Below, in pieces: positions 55,209 through 64,000 of a stretch of DNA of 64,000 bases. Position 1 is the first letter of the stretch, and every line of letters starts with the position of its first letter. The notes under the pieces are model-generated. The model did not search any database, was not told the origin of the DNA, and saw only the letters and a list, made by a program, of their open reading frames with translations. The translations under genes and the position numbers were made by a program. Source of the DNA: Opitutia bacterium (GTDB taxonomy: Bacteria; Verrucomicrobiota; Verrucomicrobiia; Opitutales; Opitutaceae); assembly GCA_947449835.1 (NCBI GenBank), contig CANFSZ010000008.1, positions 1 through 64,000 on the forward strand. Direction: 5' to 3'.

Positions 55209-55869
55209 CTGAGCAAAGCTAGTTTAGTTTCACTCGCCTAGCGGAAAAAATTCACTTGCGCAACCCGACCGCCCTCATGGTTCCACCCTGGAATCGGCAC
55301 CCCATGTTTAGCAAATTTACCGGCGATTCCTGTGCGTCTCTTGTCAATTTTTCGTCAAGAGTAGCGCCGAAGTTTTTCCATTTTCGCTATACGATCAGCA
55401 GCATGTTAGCCTTAACCGACGTCAATTTCTTCTCCTCTAGGAAATCACGCTCACCTCGTATACCACGATTCACGCGCCCACCTCCTCGAGGCTCACCTAA
55501 TCTTAAAACTCTGCTAGATCGGCCAACCCCGCGAGAGCATCCCAGACGATGACGCGTAGCCCGTCTCATAAACAAATTTCTAACCCTGAGCCGCGATGAA
55601 AATCCACGCGCCTGCCAAAGCTCCGCGCGCTCATGCACCTCGGGTGCGAGCAAACGCTGGAAGGCCGCCGCGTCATAAATTAGGCCTTCAGCGCGCCTTT
55701 ATTCTACGTCCCCTACTCAGCCTGACTGGTATGCCGCGCCCGCTTCGAAGATAAACGCGCGCCGCTAAGACTCGCCGAACTGGACGACTACCCGGCGCAC
55801 TGCAACGCAGTCGTTGGGGTTTTGTATTTTCTCCGAATTCTTCGCGGCCAAGATCTCGACGGGGGTCTT

Positions 55870-58209
55870 CTATTTAATTTTTGCACCCCAACGATTCGCC
55901 TCGGCCGGCGCCAATGGTAGCGGCTCGACCAGCCAAGCGGCTGGTTTTTCACCGCTGTATATAACCGCTTCTTCGCCTTTTTTCAGATCGAGTTCGATCA
56001 GTCCGTCGTGCTGGCGCAGATTCGCAGTCGTGGTGCCTTCGATCCGGAGCGTTCCAGGGAACGTCGCCTGAATCCGGCAAGGTTCGCCAGCGAGACTCTT
56101 GACATGGATAAACCGAGTCACGCCAGCCTCGCGCACGGAGCTGACCAAAAACGCTCCTTCAACGCGCAGACCAAAAAACCGCGCATCCGACCAACTAGAC
56201 GGCATCGCCGGAAACACGCGGATTACGCCCGAGCCGTCTTGCACCATGAGATCGAGGACGTTGCGCGCGGCGGAAATCGGCGACTCAAACGTCGGCCAGC
56301 CGTTTTCGCTGTAAAGCGTGTTGGCGCCGACGGTGGGCACCGGTTTTTTTTGCGGCGGCATAATGAGCAGCGCGCGTTGAATCCAGCGCAATGCTTGATC
56401 GCCATCGCCCGCGCTCGACCAGAGCGACGAAGCGCCGGTGTATTTGAACATGCAGTTGTCGCCTTCGAGATCCGTGAAACGCCGGATCGACTGCGCCGCC
56501 AGCGGCGCCAGCGCGGGCTGCGCAACCGGATCGATCAAACGCAGCGGCCAGAGCGCGAAGAGGTGACTAAAATGGCGATGCGATTTATTAAACGGCACGT
56601 CTTTGCCGATCATGATACCCGTCGCGGGATCGATGGGGTAATCGGCCATTTTGGCGAGGCGTTCACGCCATTGCGGCAGGAGCGGATCGTCGATGTTGAG
56701 GCGCTGCGCACAGGCGATGAGAGTTTTGAAACCCCAAGTAGCGAGCGCGAGGTTGAGGCTGGTGTCCTGCGCGTTGCCGTACTCGTCCGAATACGTGAGC
56801 GGAATGTGATAACGCCCGTCTTCGCAGAGATGCAGAATGCGCAGATAAACGTTAAACGTCCGGCGCATGAGCGGATAAATACTCTCGCGCAACCGCGCCT
56901 CATCCATCGTGCGCTGACTGTACGTGTAGAACTGCTGCATGAGCCACGGCAACACGATGAGGTTCATCGGCTGCGTGCTCTTCGGATCATCGGTCAAAAA
57001 CACCCCGGCCTCCAACTCATCCCAACCCACGGGATTCGCCACCGCTGAACAGTCGGCGCGAAAATTTTCCGGCACATTGGCGCTGAGTTGCGCGCGGTGT
57101 TTTTCGATCAGGCGATAAAGCGGGTCTTCGAGATCCAAGTGGTTCGTCAGGCCCAACGTCGAATACGTGAGCTGCACATTAAGATTCATCCAGAGCGCCG
57201 CCCAGATCGAGGGTTTGAACCACGGTCCCATCAGATCGATGACCGGTCCTTCAGCCCGCGTCGCGCTGGCGAGTTTGTAGAGTTGGATCCAATAAAAACT
57301 TTCCAGCCGGGCCTCGGGCACCGACACAAAACTCACCGGATAAAACGCGTGCCACCAACGGCGATGCGCCTGCTCCATCTCCACTACGGACCGCCGCTCG
57401 TAAGTCTTGAGTTGCTTCACGGCATCCGCCGTAGAGCCCAACGGCGTGGCTGGATTTGATCCAAAACGATTCGCCACCGTGACCAACACCGTGCGCTCAT
57501 CGGCCGCCGTCGGCGTCTCGCTCCATGCCGTAGCGTAATCGCTGCCGGCGAGCAACGTCTGCGTGGTGACGCTCACGCCGTCCACGGCCTCGGTTTTGAA
57601 GGGCGGATTCGGCACAAAGATAAAGCCTTTGTCGCGCGTGGGTCGCAGCATGTAACGCTGGCTGTCGCCTTGTTGCGGACGAAACGTGCAAGCGGCGGCG
57701 CGTTCATTACCCGTGGTTTTTAGGTTCATCACGATCACCTCTTCGCCCTTGGGCACGAAGCAGCGCAACGCGATCGCCCCTTCCGTCGTATGTAAGGTGC
57801 CGGTGATTTCGGCGTTCCAGAGATCCGTGCGCAGTTCGGTTTTCGTGATCGTGCCACGCGGGGTGAGCAAAAGTTGTCCGATGGGTAGTCGAATTTTCGC
57901 GTGTCCTAGACGCGTGCCGTCAGTGCGGTGATCGTAGACGTCGCTGCGCCCGATCTCGAAACGTAGGGTGTTAGGCTGTTGATCGTCTTTGAACACCATC
58001 GCGCCGAAAAGTCCGTTACCAACAAATGCGCCTTCAAAGTAATCTTCCGGCAGCCGCTCCCAAACAAGATCGTGTTGCCCGAGATATCTTGGCCAATCCA
58101 CCTGCAGGCTTACCTGCGGATTCGTGGCGCCCGCGAGCGTCCACAATGCGGCAAACCAAAACAGACCGAAACGCACGAGCAGGGGCGCGGGAAAATAAAA
58201 ATGACGCAT
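55870..58209 (-). CDS. Secreted glycoside hydrolase family 95-like (alpha-L-fucosidase/galactosidase superfamily)
   Basis: DLVWERLPEDYFEGAFVGNGLFGAMVF...LPWLMQQFYTYSQRTMDEARLRESIYPLMRRTFNVYL...HRHFSHLFALWPLRLI...GDGDQALRWIQRAL. Confidence 0.75.
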   Translation of the reverse strand: MRHFYFPAPLLVRFGLFWFAALWTLAGATNPQVSLQVDWPRYLGQHDLVWERLPEDYFEGAFVGNGLFGAMVFKDDQQPNTLRFEIGRSDVYDHRTDGTRLGHAKIRLPIGQLLLTPRGTITKTELRTDLWNAEITGTLHTTEGAIALRCFVPKGEEVIVMNLKTTGNERAAACTFRPQQGDSQRYMLRPTRDKGFIFVPNPPFKTEAVDGVSVTTQTLLAGSDYATAWSETPTAADERTVLVTVANRFGSNPATPLGSTADAVKQLKTYERRSVVEMEQAHRRWWHAFYPVSFVSVPEARLESFYWIQLYKLASATRAEGPVIDLMGPWFKPSIWAALWMNLNVQLTYSTLGLTNHLDLEDPLYRLIEKHRAQLSANVPENFRADCSAVANPVGWDELEAGVFLTDDPKSTQPMNLIVLPWLMQQFYTYSQRTMDEARLRESIYPLMRRTFNVYLRILHLCEDGRYHIPLTYSDEYGNAQDTSLNLALATWGFKTLIACAQRLNIDDPLLPQWRERLAKMADYPIDPATGIMIGKDVPFNKSHRHFSHLFALWPLRLIDPVAQPALAPLAAQSIRRFTDLEGDNCMFKYTGASSLWSSAGDGDQALRWIQRALLIMPPQKKPVPTVGANTLYSENGWPTFESPISAARNVLDLMVQDGSGVIRVFPAMPSSWSDARFFGLRVEGAFLVSSVREAGVTRFIHVKSLAGEPCRIQATFPGTLRIEGTTTANLRQHDGLIELDLKKGEEAVIYSGEKPAAWLVEPLPLAPAEANRWGAKIK

Positions 58210-58356
58210 CGCATCTTGATGCGGATTAAACTGCTGCGCAGCAAGCCGGCGGCACGCCGTTTTAAAAACCAAACGGACATGAATGCTCGTAAGCTGAGAC
58301 AACGCCTACGCCATACAGGTGAAGCCCTCGTCGATTAGCGGCAAGACCGCGGCGGC

Positions 58357-60636
58357 TCAGTCCACGAAGATTTCACAGATCGACCAAGGCGTTTCTTTGC
58401 GCGAGGCTACGTTTTTGATGATTACATAACGGCCGCGAGCTCCAGCAGGCAAATCGATCACGGTCTTGTTGGTTTGGCCAACACCGCTTGCAACGACTTT
58501 ACCGGGTGAAGCGACATCATCAGTGACGTACACTTCGTAGCTTTCGGGAAACTCCGCGCCGCGCCCCGTCTGGTCGAGCGTGATCCGACGCAACGGCCGC
58601 GAGAGCCTGAAATCGATTTCCACCCATTCGTCACCTTCGGCCGGTACGGTCCAGCGATTGCCCGTGTTTCCATCCATGAGGTTTTTTAAATCCGCCATCG
58701 TCGAGGCCCGCAGCTTGGCCGGACCTGCCTGATTAGCGCGAATCACCGCGGCACTTTCAGCGGCCGCGGCTCCTACCTCGATATCAGATTGCACGTTCTC
58801 GACGAGCGCCAAGGCCGGCGCATCCGCCGCCCGCTTCAACAAAGCAATCAAAGCCAACCGCGATTCCGCGGCTGCGCTGACCGCCAGCAGTCGCGCAACG
58901 AGCGCGGTGGCGTCGGCGCTCCAAGGAGCCCGATTGCGCTCGAAGGCGGCGATCACGCCGGTGACTGCGCTCGCGCGCACGGTGGGCAGAGTCGTGCGCT
59001 CGGCGACGCTCACAAGCGCGGGGATCGCGGTGTCATCGGTCCAGCGTACGAGCGCGCTCGTCGCAGCCTCGGCTAATTTAAAATCTGCACTCAACGCCAG
59101 TTTGCCCGCGGACACCGCACTCGGCGCGCCGCCGATGCGACCAAGCGCGGGGAGCAGACGCAGCGCAAGTTCCGCCGCCGCCGTTTCCAGCGCGGCGTAA
59201 AGGGTAGCGCCGCGGCTGGCGACATCGGGGTTACGCAACGTGATGCTCACTAGCGCGCGCAAGGCGCGGGCTTGCTCATTCGTATCCGTCGCGACGATAG
59301 CCCAATCAAGGACGATTTTATTGTCCGCTGGCGGAGCAAGTTCTCCGAGCGCGGTGACGGCGGCCGCACGTATGGCCGAATCAGGATCGGTCCGAAGTTT
59401 AACCAGAAGCGGCAAGCCTTCGCTAAGACCGCGCAGCGCGATTTGCTCGATCAAGACGACGCGCAAAGCGGTTTCCCCGCGCTCGGCGCCGGTGAGAATG
59501 GCGGCGTTCAACGCGGGGCCGTTAAGGCGCGCGAGGCTGGCCTTGGCGGTTTTGCTTTCGGCGGCCGCGGTGCCTGCTGCGATGTGGGTGAGGGCGGTCA
59601 TAGTCTCGATCGTGCCGGGTAAAAATCCCAAGGCTTCGATCGCCGTCGTGCGCACCTTGGCGTCTTCGTGCGCACTCGCTTTAAGCACGGCGGACGTGCC
59701 CGCTGCGTCGCCGCGACGCGCCATAGCCGCGATCACCGCGGATTGCGTGAACTCATCCCAACTAGAAAGTTTAGCCGCGAGCGACGGAATGATTTGGGGA
59801 GCGCGCGAAGAATAGATGGATTCGAGGACGACGTGTTTCGCAGCCGCGTCGTTGCCGTCGAGCACGTCCAACGTGGTGGCGATTGAAGGATCTAGTTGAA
59901 GCAGAAGCCGGAGCGCCGCGATGCGATGCACGGGATCCGCGGCGCGCGCACGTAAATCCGCCAACACCGCCAACGCACTGCCAGCGGCGAGACGCGGCGC
60001 GAGGGCGAGTTTGGCTGCCGCGACCGCGGCGGGGCTGGGCTCAGGCACAGCCTGCAAGACGACCGCCGCGCTATGATCGGTGATGAGCCCCAGGGCGCGC
60101 GCAGCCGCCGCGGACGTCGACGGATCGTTGTCGCCGAGTAATTTCGCGAGCGCGGGTACAGCGGCAACGATTTGCCGGCGAGCAATCGAATCGATCAGCG
60201 CGATTCGCGTACGCGCCGTGGTCTGGTTGAGGGCCGCAAGAAAAAGCGTGTCGATCACAGCACCGGGCGCGGGTTCGAGCGCGAGTCGGGCAAGATCGGA
60301 GTCGCGTTCGTCGGCGAGCATCGCGGGAAGCGGTTTGAGCCCCGCCGTGGTGAGTTTTTCCGGCGCAAGGCCGAGAACCCAACCGAGGCGTTGGCAGAGG
60401 ACTTGGCGTGCGGCGTAGGTCGTATCACTTACACGCAGACCGGCGAGGAGACGTTGCTCGACCGCCGCGAGCTTCACGGGGTCCGTGCCAGCGGCGTAAA
60501 GTTCACGGTCGAGCGCTTCGACGGCCTGCGGGCTGCCGGAGTAATCGAGCTGGGAAAGCGTAGGCTCAGCCGCGACGGACGAATGAGCAATCATCGCGAA
60601 AACGAAACCAGCGGTGAAAAAAGTGGGGCGCAACAT
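58357..60636 (-). CDS. Secreted HEAT-repeat protein with C-terminal discoidin/F5-8C-like domain
   Basis: HEAT-type alpha repeats (IPALVSVAERTTLPTVRASAVTGVIAAF); C-term LMDGNTGNRWTVPAEGDEWVEIDFRLSRPLRRITLDQ. Confidence 0.75.
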   Translation of the reverse strand: MLRPTFFTAGFVFAMIAHSSVAAEPTLSQLDYSGSPQAVEALDRELYAAGTDPVKLAAVEQRLLAGLRVSDTTYAARQVLCQRLGWVLGLAPEKLTTAGLKPLPAMLADERDSDLARLALEPAPGAVIDTLFLAALNQTTARTRIALIDSIARRQIVAAVPALAKLLGDNDPSTSAAAARALGLITDHSAAVVLQAVPEPSPAAVAAAKLALAPRLAAGSALAVLADLRARAADPVHRIAALRLLLQLDPSIATTLDVLDGNDAAAKHVVLESIYSSRAPQIIPSLAAKLSSWDEFTQSAVIAAMARRGDAAGTSAVLKASAHEDAKVRTTAIEALGFLPGTIETMTALTHIAAGTAAAESKTAKASLARLNGPALNAAILTGAERGETALRVVLIEQIALRGLSEGLPLLVKLRTDPDSAIRAAAVTALGELAPPADNKIVLDWAIVATDTNEQARALRALVSITLRNPDVASRGATLYAALETAAAELALRLLPALGRIGGAPSAVSAGKLALSADFKLAEAATSALVRWTDDTAIPALVSVAERTTLPTVRASAVTGVIAAFERNRAPWSADATALVARLLAVSAAAESRLALIALLKRAADAPALALVENVQSDIEVGAAAAESAAVIRANQAGPAKLRASTMADLKNLMDGNTGNRWTVPAEGDEWVEIDFRLSRPLRRITLDQTGRGAEFPESYEVYVTDDVASPGKVVASGVGQTNKTVIDLPAGARGRYVIIKNVASRKETPWSICEIFVD

Positions 60637-60654
60637 GGCGGCAATTTTTGAGGG

Positions 60655-61959
60655 TTAGAGGGCGTAGCCGGCGCGACGAGGACGATCGAGGAGGCGCGAA
60701 GCGACGGGGTCGCCGATGATTTCCTCTGAAACGGGATCCCAGCGGATAGCGCGACGCACTTGGGCCGCGATCACATTGAGGTGACAGACCGTGGCGCTAC
60801 GGTGGCCGATTTCGACGTCGGAGATGGGTCGCTGGCGGGAGCGGATGCAGTTGAAGAAATCGGTGTGATGTTCGTCGCTGGCGTACAAGTGAATGTCTTC
60901 GCCGCGGAGCGGGCGCGCGATAAGTTCGGCTGGGTCGGAGCCAAAAAAATCGTTACGCGAGACCCAGACTGTGCCTTTGGTGCCTCGGAATTCGATCATG
61001 CCACGCAATCCTGGTTCACCGTCGTAGCGCTCGACACGGACGCCATTGGCGTAAACGTGCGTCTGGAATTTGCAGCCTTCGTAACCGATGGGGATAAATT
61101 CAACGGGACCGGAGTGATCCATGCCGAGGGCGTTTTGAATAATGTCGAAGTGATGCGCGCCCCAGTCGCCATTTTTGCGGCCACCGTATTCTAAGAAGCA
61201 GCGCCAGCCGCCGCCGTAGTCGCCTTTGACGCGCAGTGCGTTGTAGGGGCGCCACGGCGTGGGCCCAAGCCAGCGGTCGTAGTTGAAATCGGCCGGGACG
61301 GGCTCTTCGGGTAGCTGCGCTGCGGGGGCAAATTCACCGAGCCGCGTACGGATCAATGTGATGTCGCCGATCCAGCCATTGCGCACGATCTCGGCCGCTT
61401 TGCGGAAGGATTTATTGGAGCGTTGTTGCGTGCCGGTCTGAAAAACTCGGCCGTGATGACGGGCCGTCTCGACGAGTACGCGACCTTCGCGGACGGTGAG
61501 CGTCTGCGGTTTTTCGCAGTAAACGTCTTTGCCGGCTTTCATCGCAGCATTGGCCACGGCGGCGTGCCAGTGGTCGGGCGTGCAGACAAACACGGCGTCG
61601 ATGTCGGTGCGCGTGAGCAACTCTTCGTGCGTCGCATAAATATCGGGACCACTGGCCGGCGTGCCGCTATCTTTAAGTTTTCCGTAAGCGGCGCCGACCC
61701 GCGCGCGCATTTTTTCGGCTTTGCTGCGCATGACGTCGCACGTGGCGACGATCTGACAATCCTCGGGGCGACCGAGAAGAGCCCCCACGTGGGCGTTGCA
61801 GATGAGGCCGTTGCCCACGAGACCGAGCGTGATACGGTTACTCGGAGCGCCCTGGCCGAAGAGCGAGGCAGGGAAAAAATTAGGCGCAGCGGCGTAGGCG
61901 ATAATGCCAGCCAGACCGCGCTTGAGGACCGTGCGACGCGTGAGGTGTGCGTTCTTCAT
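60655..61959 (-). CDS. Gfo/Idh/MocA family oxidoreductase with Tat signal
   Basis: LTRRTVLKRGLAGIIAYAA; ITLGLVGNGLICNAHVGALLG; YCEKPQTLTVREGRVLVETARHHGRVFQTGTQQRS. Confidence 0.92.
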   Translation of the reverse strand: MKNAHLTRRTVLKRGLAGIIAYAAAPNFFPASLFGQGAPSNRITLGLVGNGLICNAHVGALLGRPEDCQIVATCDVMRSKAEKMRARVGAAYGKLKDSGTPASGPDIYATHEELLTRTDIDAVFVCTPDHWHAAVANAAMKAGKDVYCEKPQTLTVREGRVLVETARHHGRVFQTGTQQRSNKSFRKAAEIVRNGWIGDITLIRTRLGEFAPAAQLPEEPVPADFNYDRWLGPTPWRPYNALRVKGDYGGGWRCFLEYGGRKNGDWGAHHFDIIQNALGMDHSGPVEFIPIGYEGCKFQTHVYANGVRVERYDGEPGLRGMIEFRGTKGTVWVSRNDFFGSDPAELIARPLRGEDIHLYASDEHHTDFFNCIRSRQRPISDVEIGHRSATVCHLNVIAAQVRRAIRWDPVSEEIIGDPVASRLLDRPRRAGYAL

Positions 61960-62159
61960 GATGGGGTGAAACAGGGGCTGAGATTACGGGGCGCTAACTC
62001 AAACCTAGACCAGGGCGACCCGTTGGTTATCCAAGGGCTTATCCAGAGATTTACCTGATTCACGCTCTTGCCGAGCTTAAAGCTACCGCGCCGGCCGGTA
62101 AACTTACCCCGCTACAGGAATATCCTAAACCCACGCACGATCGGTATATTAACCCCGAT

Positions 62160-62522
62160 TCAACGCGCCAACGATTTCGCGTGTTGCGTGTGCTTTTGCT
62201 CGAGGCTGCCGCACACCAATTCACAGAGCGTAAAAATAGATTTGTCCCCGATTCCATAAAACACCTGCAAGCCCACTTTCCGACGCGTGAGCACCCCGGC
62301 GTCCATTAAGGTCTGCAAATGACGCGATACGTTGGCCTGGGTGCCTCCGCTCAGATCTACGAGCTGGCCAACGCTCTTCTCACCATCGAACAACGCATGC
62401 AAGAGCCGCAGCCGCATAGGCTCCGCCAACGCCGCAAAACGCCGCGCGACCAGCCCTAACGCCGCATCCGTCATTACTCGTGGTTTCTTTGCCATATCGA
62501 AAACGGAGCATGTCCTTGACAT
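62160..62522 (-). CDS. ArsR/SmtB family transcriptional regulator
   Basis: FAALAEPMRLRLLHALFDGEKSVGQLVDLSGGTQANVSRHLQTLMDAGVLTRRKVGLQVFYGI; start could also be 62495 or 62540. Confidence 0.92.
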   Translation of the reverse strand: MSRTCSVFDMAKKPRVMTDAALGLVARRFAALAEPMRLRLLHALFDGEKSVGQLVDLSGGTQANVSRHLQTLMDAGVLTRRKVGLQVFYGIGDKSIFTLCELVCGSLEQKHTQHAKSLAR

Positions 62523-62555
62523 AATTTCAAGTATATGCACATATAATCATATACT
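62516..62555 (+). promoter_or_regulatory. Promoter-like TTGACA(20 bp)TATAAT overlapped by perfect inverted repeat AGTATATG-N10-CATATACT (62530-62555)
   Basis: Direct reading of intergenic region between divergent ArsR and DUF2892 genes. Confidence 0.7.
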
Positions 62556-62594
62556 AAAATATAAACACTCGCTTCCCACCCTTTGGCTCTCATT

Positions 62595-62825
62595 ATGAAA
62601 ACTGAATCGTTTATCCGCATCCTCGCGGGCGGCATGATTTTAATCAGCGTCGCGCTCACCCAGTTCGTCGACGTCCGCTGGCTGTGGTTCACCTGCTTCA
62701 TCGGGCTCAACCTCATTCAATCTGCCATCACTGGGTTCTGCCCGCCGACATTTGTCCTCGGCAAACTCGGCTGGATAACTCCCGACGGCTGCATCCACTT
62801 CGGCGGCGCTCGTCGTAACTCATAA
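62595..62825 (+). CDS. DUF2892 (YgaP TM-like) membrane protein
   Basis: ESFIRILAGGMILISVALTQFVDVRWLWFTCFIGLNLIQSAITGFCPPTFVLGKLG. Confidence 0.9.
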   Translation: MKTESFIRILAGGMILISVALTQFVDVRWLWFTCFIGLNLIQSAITGFCPPTFVLGKLGWITPDGCIHFGGARRNS

Positions 62826-62837
62826 AAACGTCCCGTC

Positions 62838-63857
62838 ATGCGCCTGCTTCCGCTTCTTATCACCAGCCTCACATTCGTGGTTGTCGGCTGCAGCCGACCT
62901 AATGCTCCTGCACCAGCATCCACCCAGACTCCGACAAAGGTAAGCACGACTCGCCTCGAGACCGTCAACCTCCCGCTTACGCAAGCGCTCCCTGCTACCG
63001 TTCACCCGCTTGAGAGCGCCACCCTCGCCGCCCGCGTCATGGGTAGCGTTAACGGCGCGGATTTCGCCGTCGGTCAATCCGTCAAAGCGGGCGAACTCCT
63101 GCTCTCACTCAACGCCGCCGAACTTCCGGCGCGTCTCTCTCAAGCGCGCGCCGCGCTCGCCCAAGCTGAACGCGAAGCCATCCGCGAAGCGGCTCTCGTC
63201 CGTCAAAACGCTACTGCGGCGGATAACGCTCTCGCCGCCGAAGATCACCGCCGCATTGCAGCCGCCTACGTAAACGAAGCCGAGGCGTTACTTAGTTACA
63301 CGCGGATCGTCGCGCCGTTCAGCGGCACCATCACCAAAAAATTTGTTAACTCCGGTGATTTCGCCGCTCCCGGCACCCCGCTACTCGCGATCGAAGCCCG
63401 CGATCGGCTCCGCGCCGAAGTCCAAGTTCCCGCCACCTTTGCCGCGCCCGCCGCTGGGTCCGTCCTGCCTGTTCAACTCGATCCGGCCAGCGACCCGTTG
63501 AATACCGAGCTCGTAGAATTTTCCGCCGCCGCCGATCCACTCACGCAAACCCGTTTAGCCAAACTCGAACTCCCCCAAAACTCCGCGGTCCGCTCGGGGC
63601 AATTTGTACGCGTTCTCTGGCCCATCGGCACGGCCCCGTCTCTCTTAATTCCAACCAGCGCCGTTCAGCTTTTCGGTCAAATGGAGCGCGTTTTCGTCGT
63701 TACCTCGGAAGGCCGCGCGCAACTCCGCCTAGTAAAAACGGCCACACATTCCAGTGCGTTGACGCGTATTCTCGCCGGTCTCGCCGCGGGTGAAACCATC
63801 ATCCTCAATCCTGCCGCCACCCTCCGCGACGGCCAATCGGTGATCGTTTCGCCGTGA
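62838..63857 (+). CDS. Efflux RND transporter periplasmic adaptor subunit
   Basis: Lipobox VVVGC; ATLAARVMGSVNGADFAVGQSVKAGELLLSLNAAELPARLSQARAALAQAE...TRIVAPFSGTITKKFVNSGDFAAPGTPLLAIE. Confidence 0.93.
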   Translation: MRLLPLLITSLTFVVVGCSRPNAPAPASTQTPTKVSTTRLETVNLPLTQALPATVHPLESATLAARVMGSVNGADFAVGQSVKAGELLLSLNAAELPARLSQARAALAQAEREAIREAALVRQNATAADNALAAEDHRRIAAAYVNEAEALLSYTRIVAPFSGTITKKFVNSGDFAAPGTPLLAIEARDRLRAEVQVPATFAAPAAGSVLPVQLDPASDPLNTELVEFSAAADPLTQTRLAKLELPQNSAVRSGQFVRVLWPIGTAPSLLIPTSAVQLFGQMERVFVVTSEGRAQLRLVKTATHSSALTRILAGLAAGETIILNPAATLRDGQSVIVSP

Positions 63858-64000
63858 ACACCTCTACGCCACTTTCAACCCCAACCTCGGGTCAGCCCTA
63901 CGGTTTCGCGGGCAAACTCGCCGCCGTCTTCGCCACTTCGAAGCTCACGCCCATTATCGTGCTGGCGTCGATTCTCCTCGGCGTCTTCTCGATTTTGATG
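63854..64000 (+). CDS. Efflux RND transporter permease, N-terminus, truncated by window end
   Basis: GTG start overlapping adaptor stop; ...GFAGKLAAVFATSKLTPIIVLASILLGVFSILM. Confidence 0.85.
   Translation, partial: MNTSTPLSTPTSGQPYGFAGKLAAVFATSKLTPIIVLASILLGVFSILM

Overview
This 64 kb high-GC window looks chromosomal and is probably from a Verrucomicrobia/Opitutaceae-like bacterium; the lineage is inferred from gene content only. It is mostly intact housekeeping and metabolic genes. The left edge (1-~970) is an accessory scar next to tRNA-Arg(TCG): a truncated IS3-type transposase end, an orphan ORF and a family of ~19-bp repeats.

Main blocks:
- A compact 7-gene lipid-modification-like operon with two CFA-type methyltransferases (1205-6998).
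- uxaC plus a uxaE-like gene beside a large glycosidase.
- tex, hpf, terC and a pair of Spy/LTXXQ proteins.
- An ABC exporter, a long-form cystathionine gamma-synthase-like enzyme, and an LpoB/COG3014/YcfL envelope cluster.
- A TonB-dependent receptor, and a cyclophilin/M20/FKBP cluster.
- A Y-family polymerase, rpmH-rnpA-yidD-yidC, yebC and metX-metW.
- A membrane glycosyltransferase-like protein with a duplicated unknown C-terminal domain.
- A GH95-like / HEAT-discoidin / Gfo-Idh-MocA block.
- An ArsR-DUF2892-RND efflux locus with a perfect palindrome in its intergenic promoter.

No CRISPR array, rRNA or complete prophage was seen. The best novelty candidates are the duplicated C-terminal domain (52815-53714), the tandem-CFA operon, the ArsR/DUF2892/RND locus, the long-form CGS with its hairpin leader, and the cyclophilin fusion. 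All family calls come from reading motifs by eye and need HMM confirmation.
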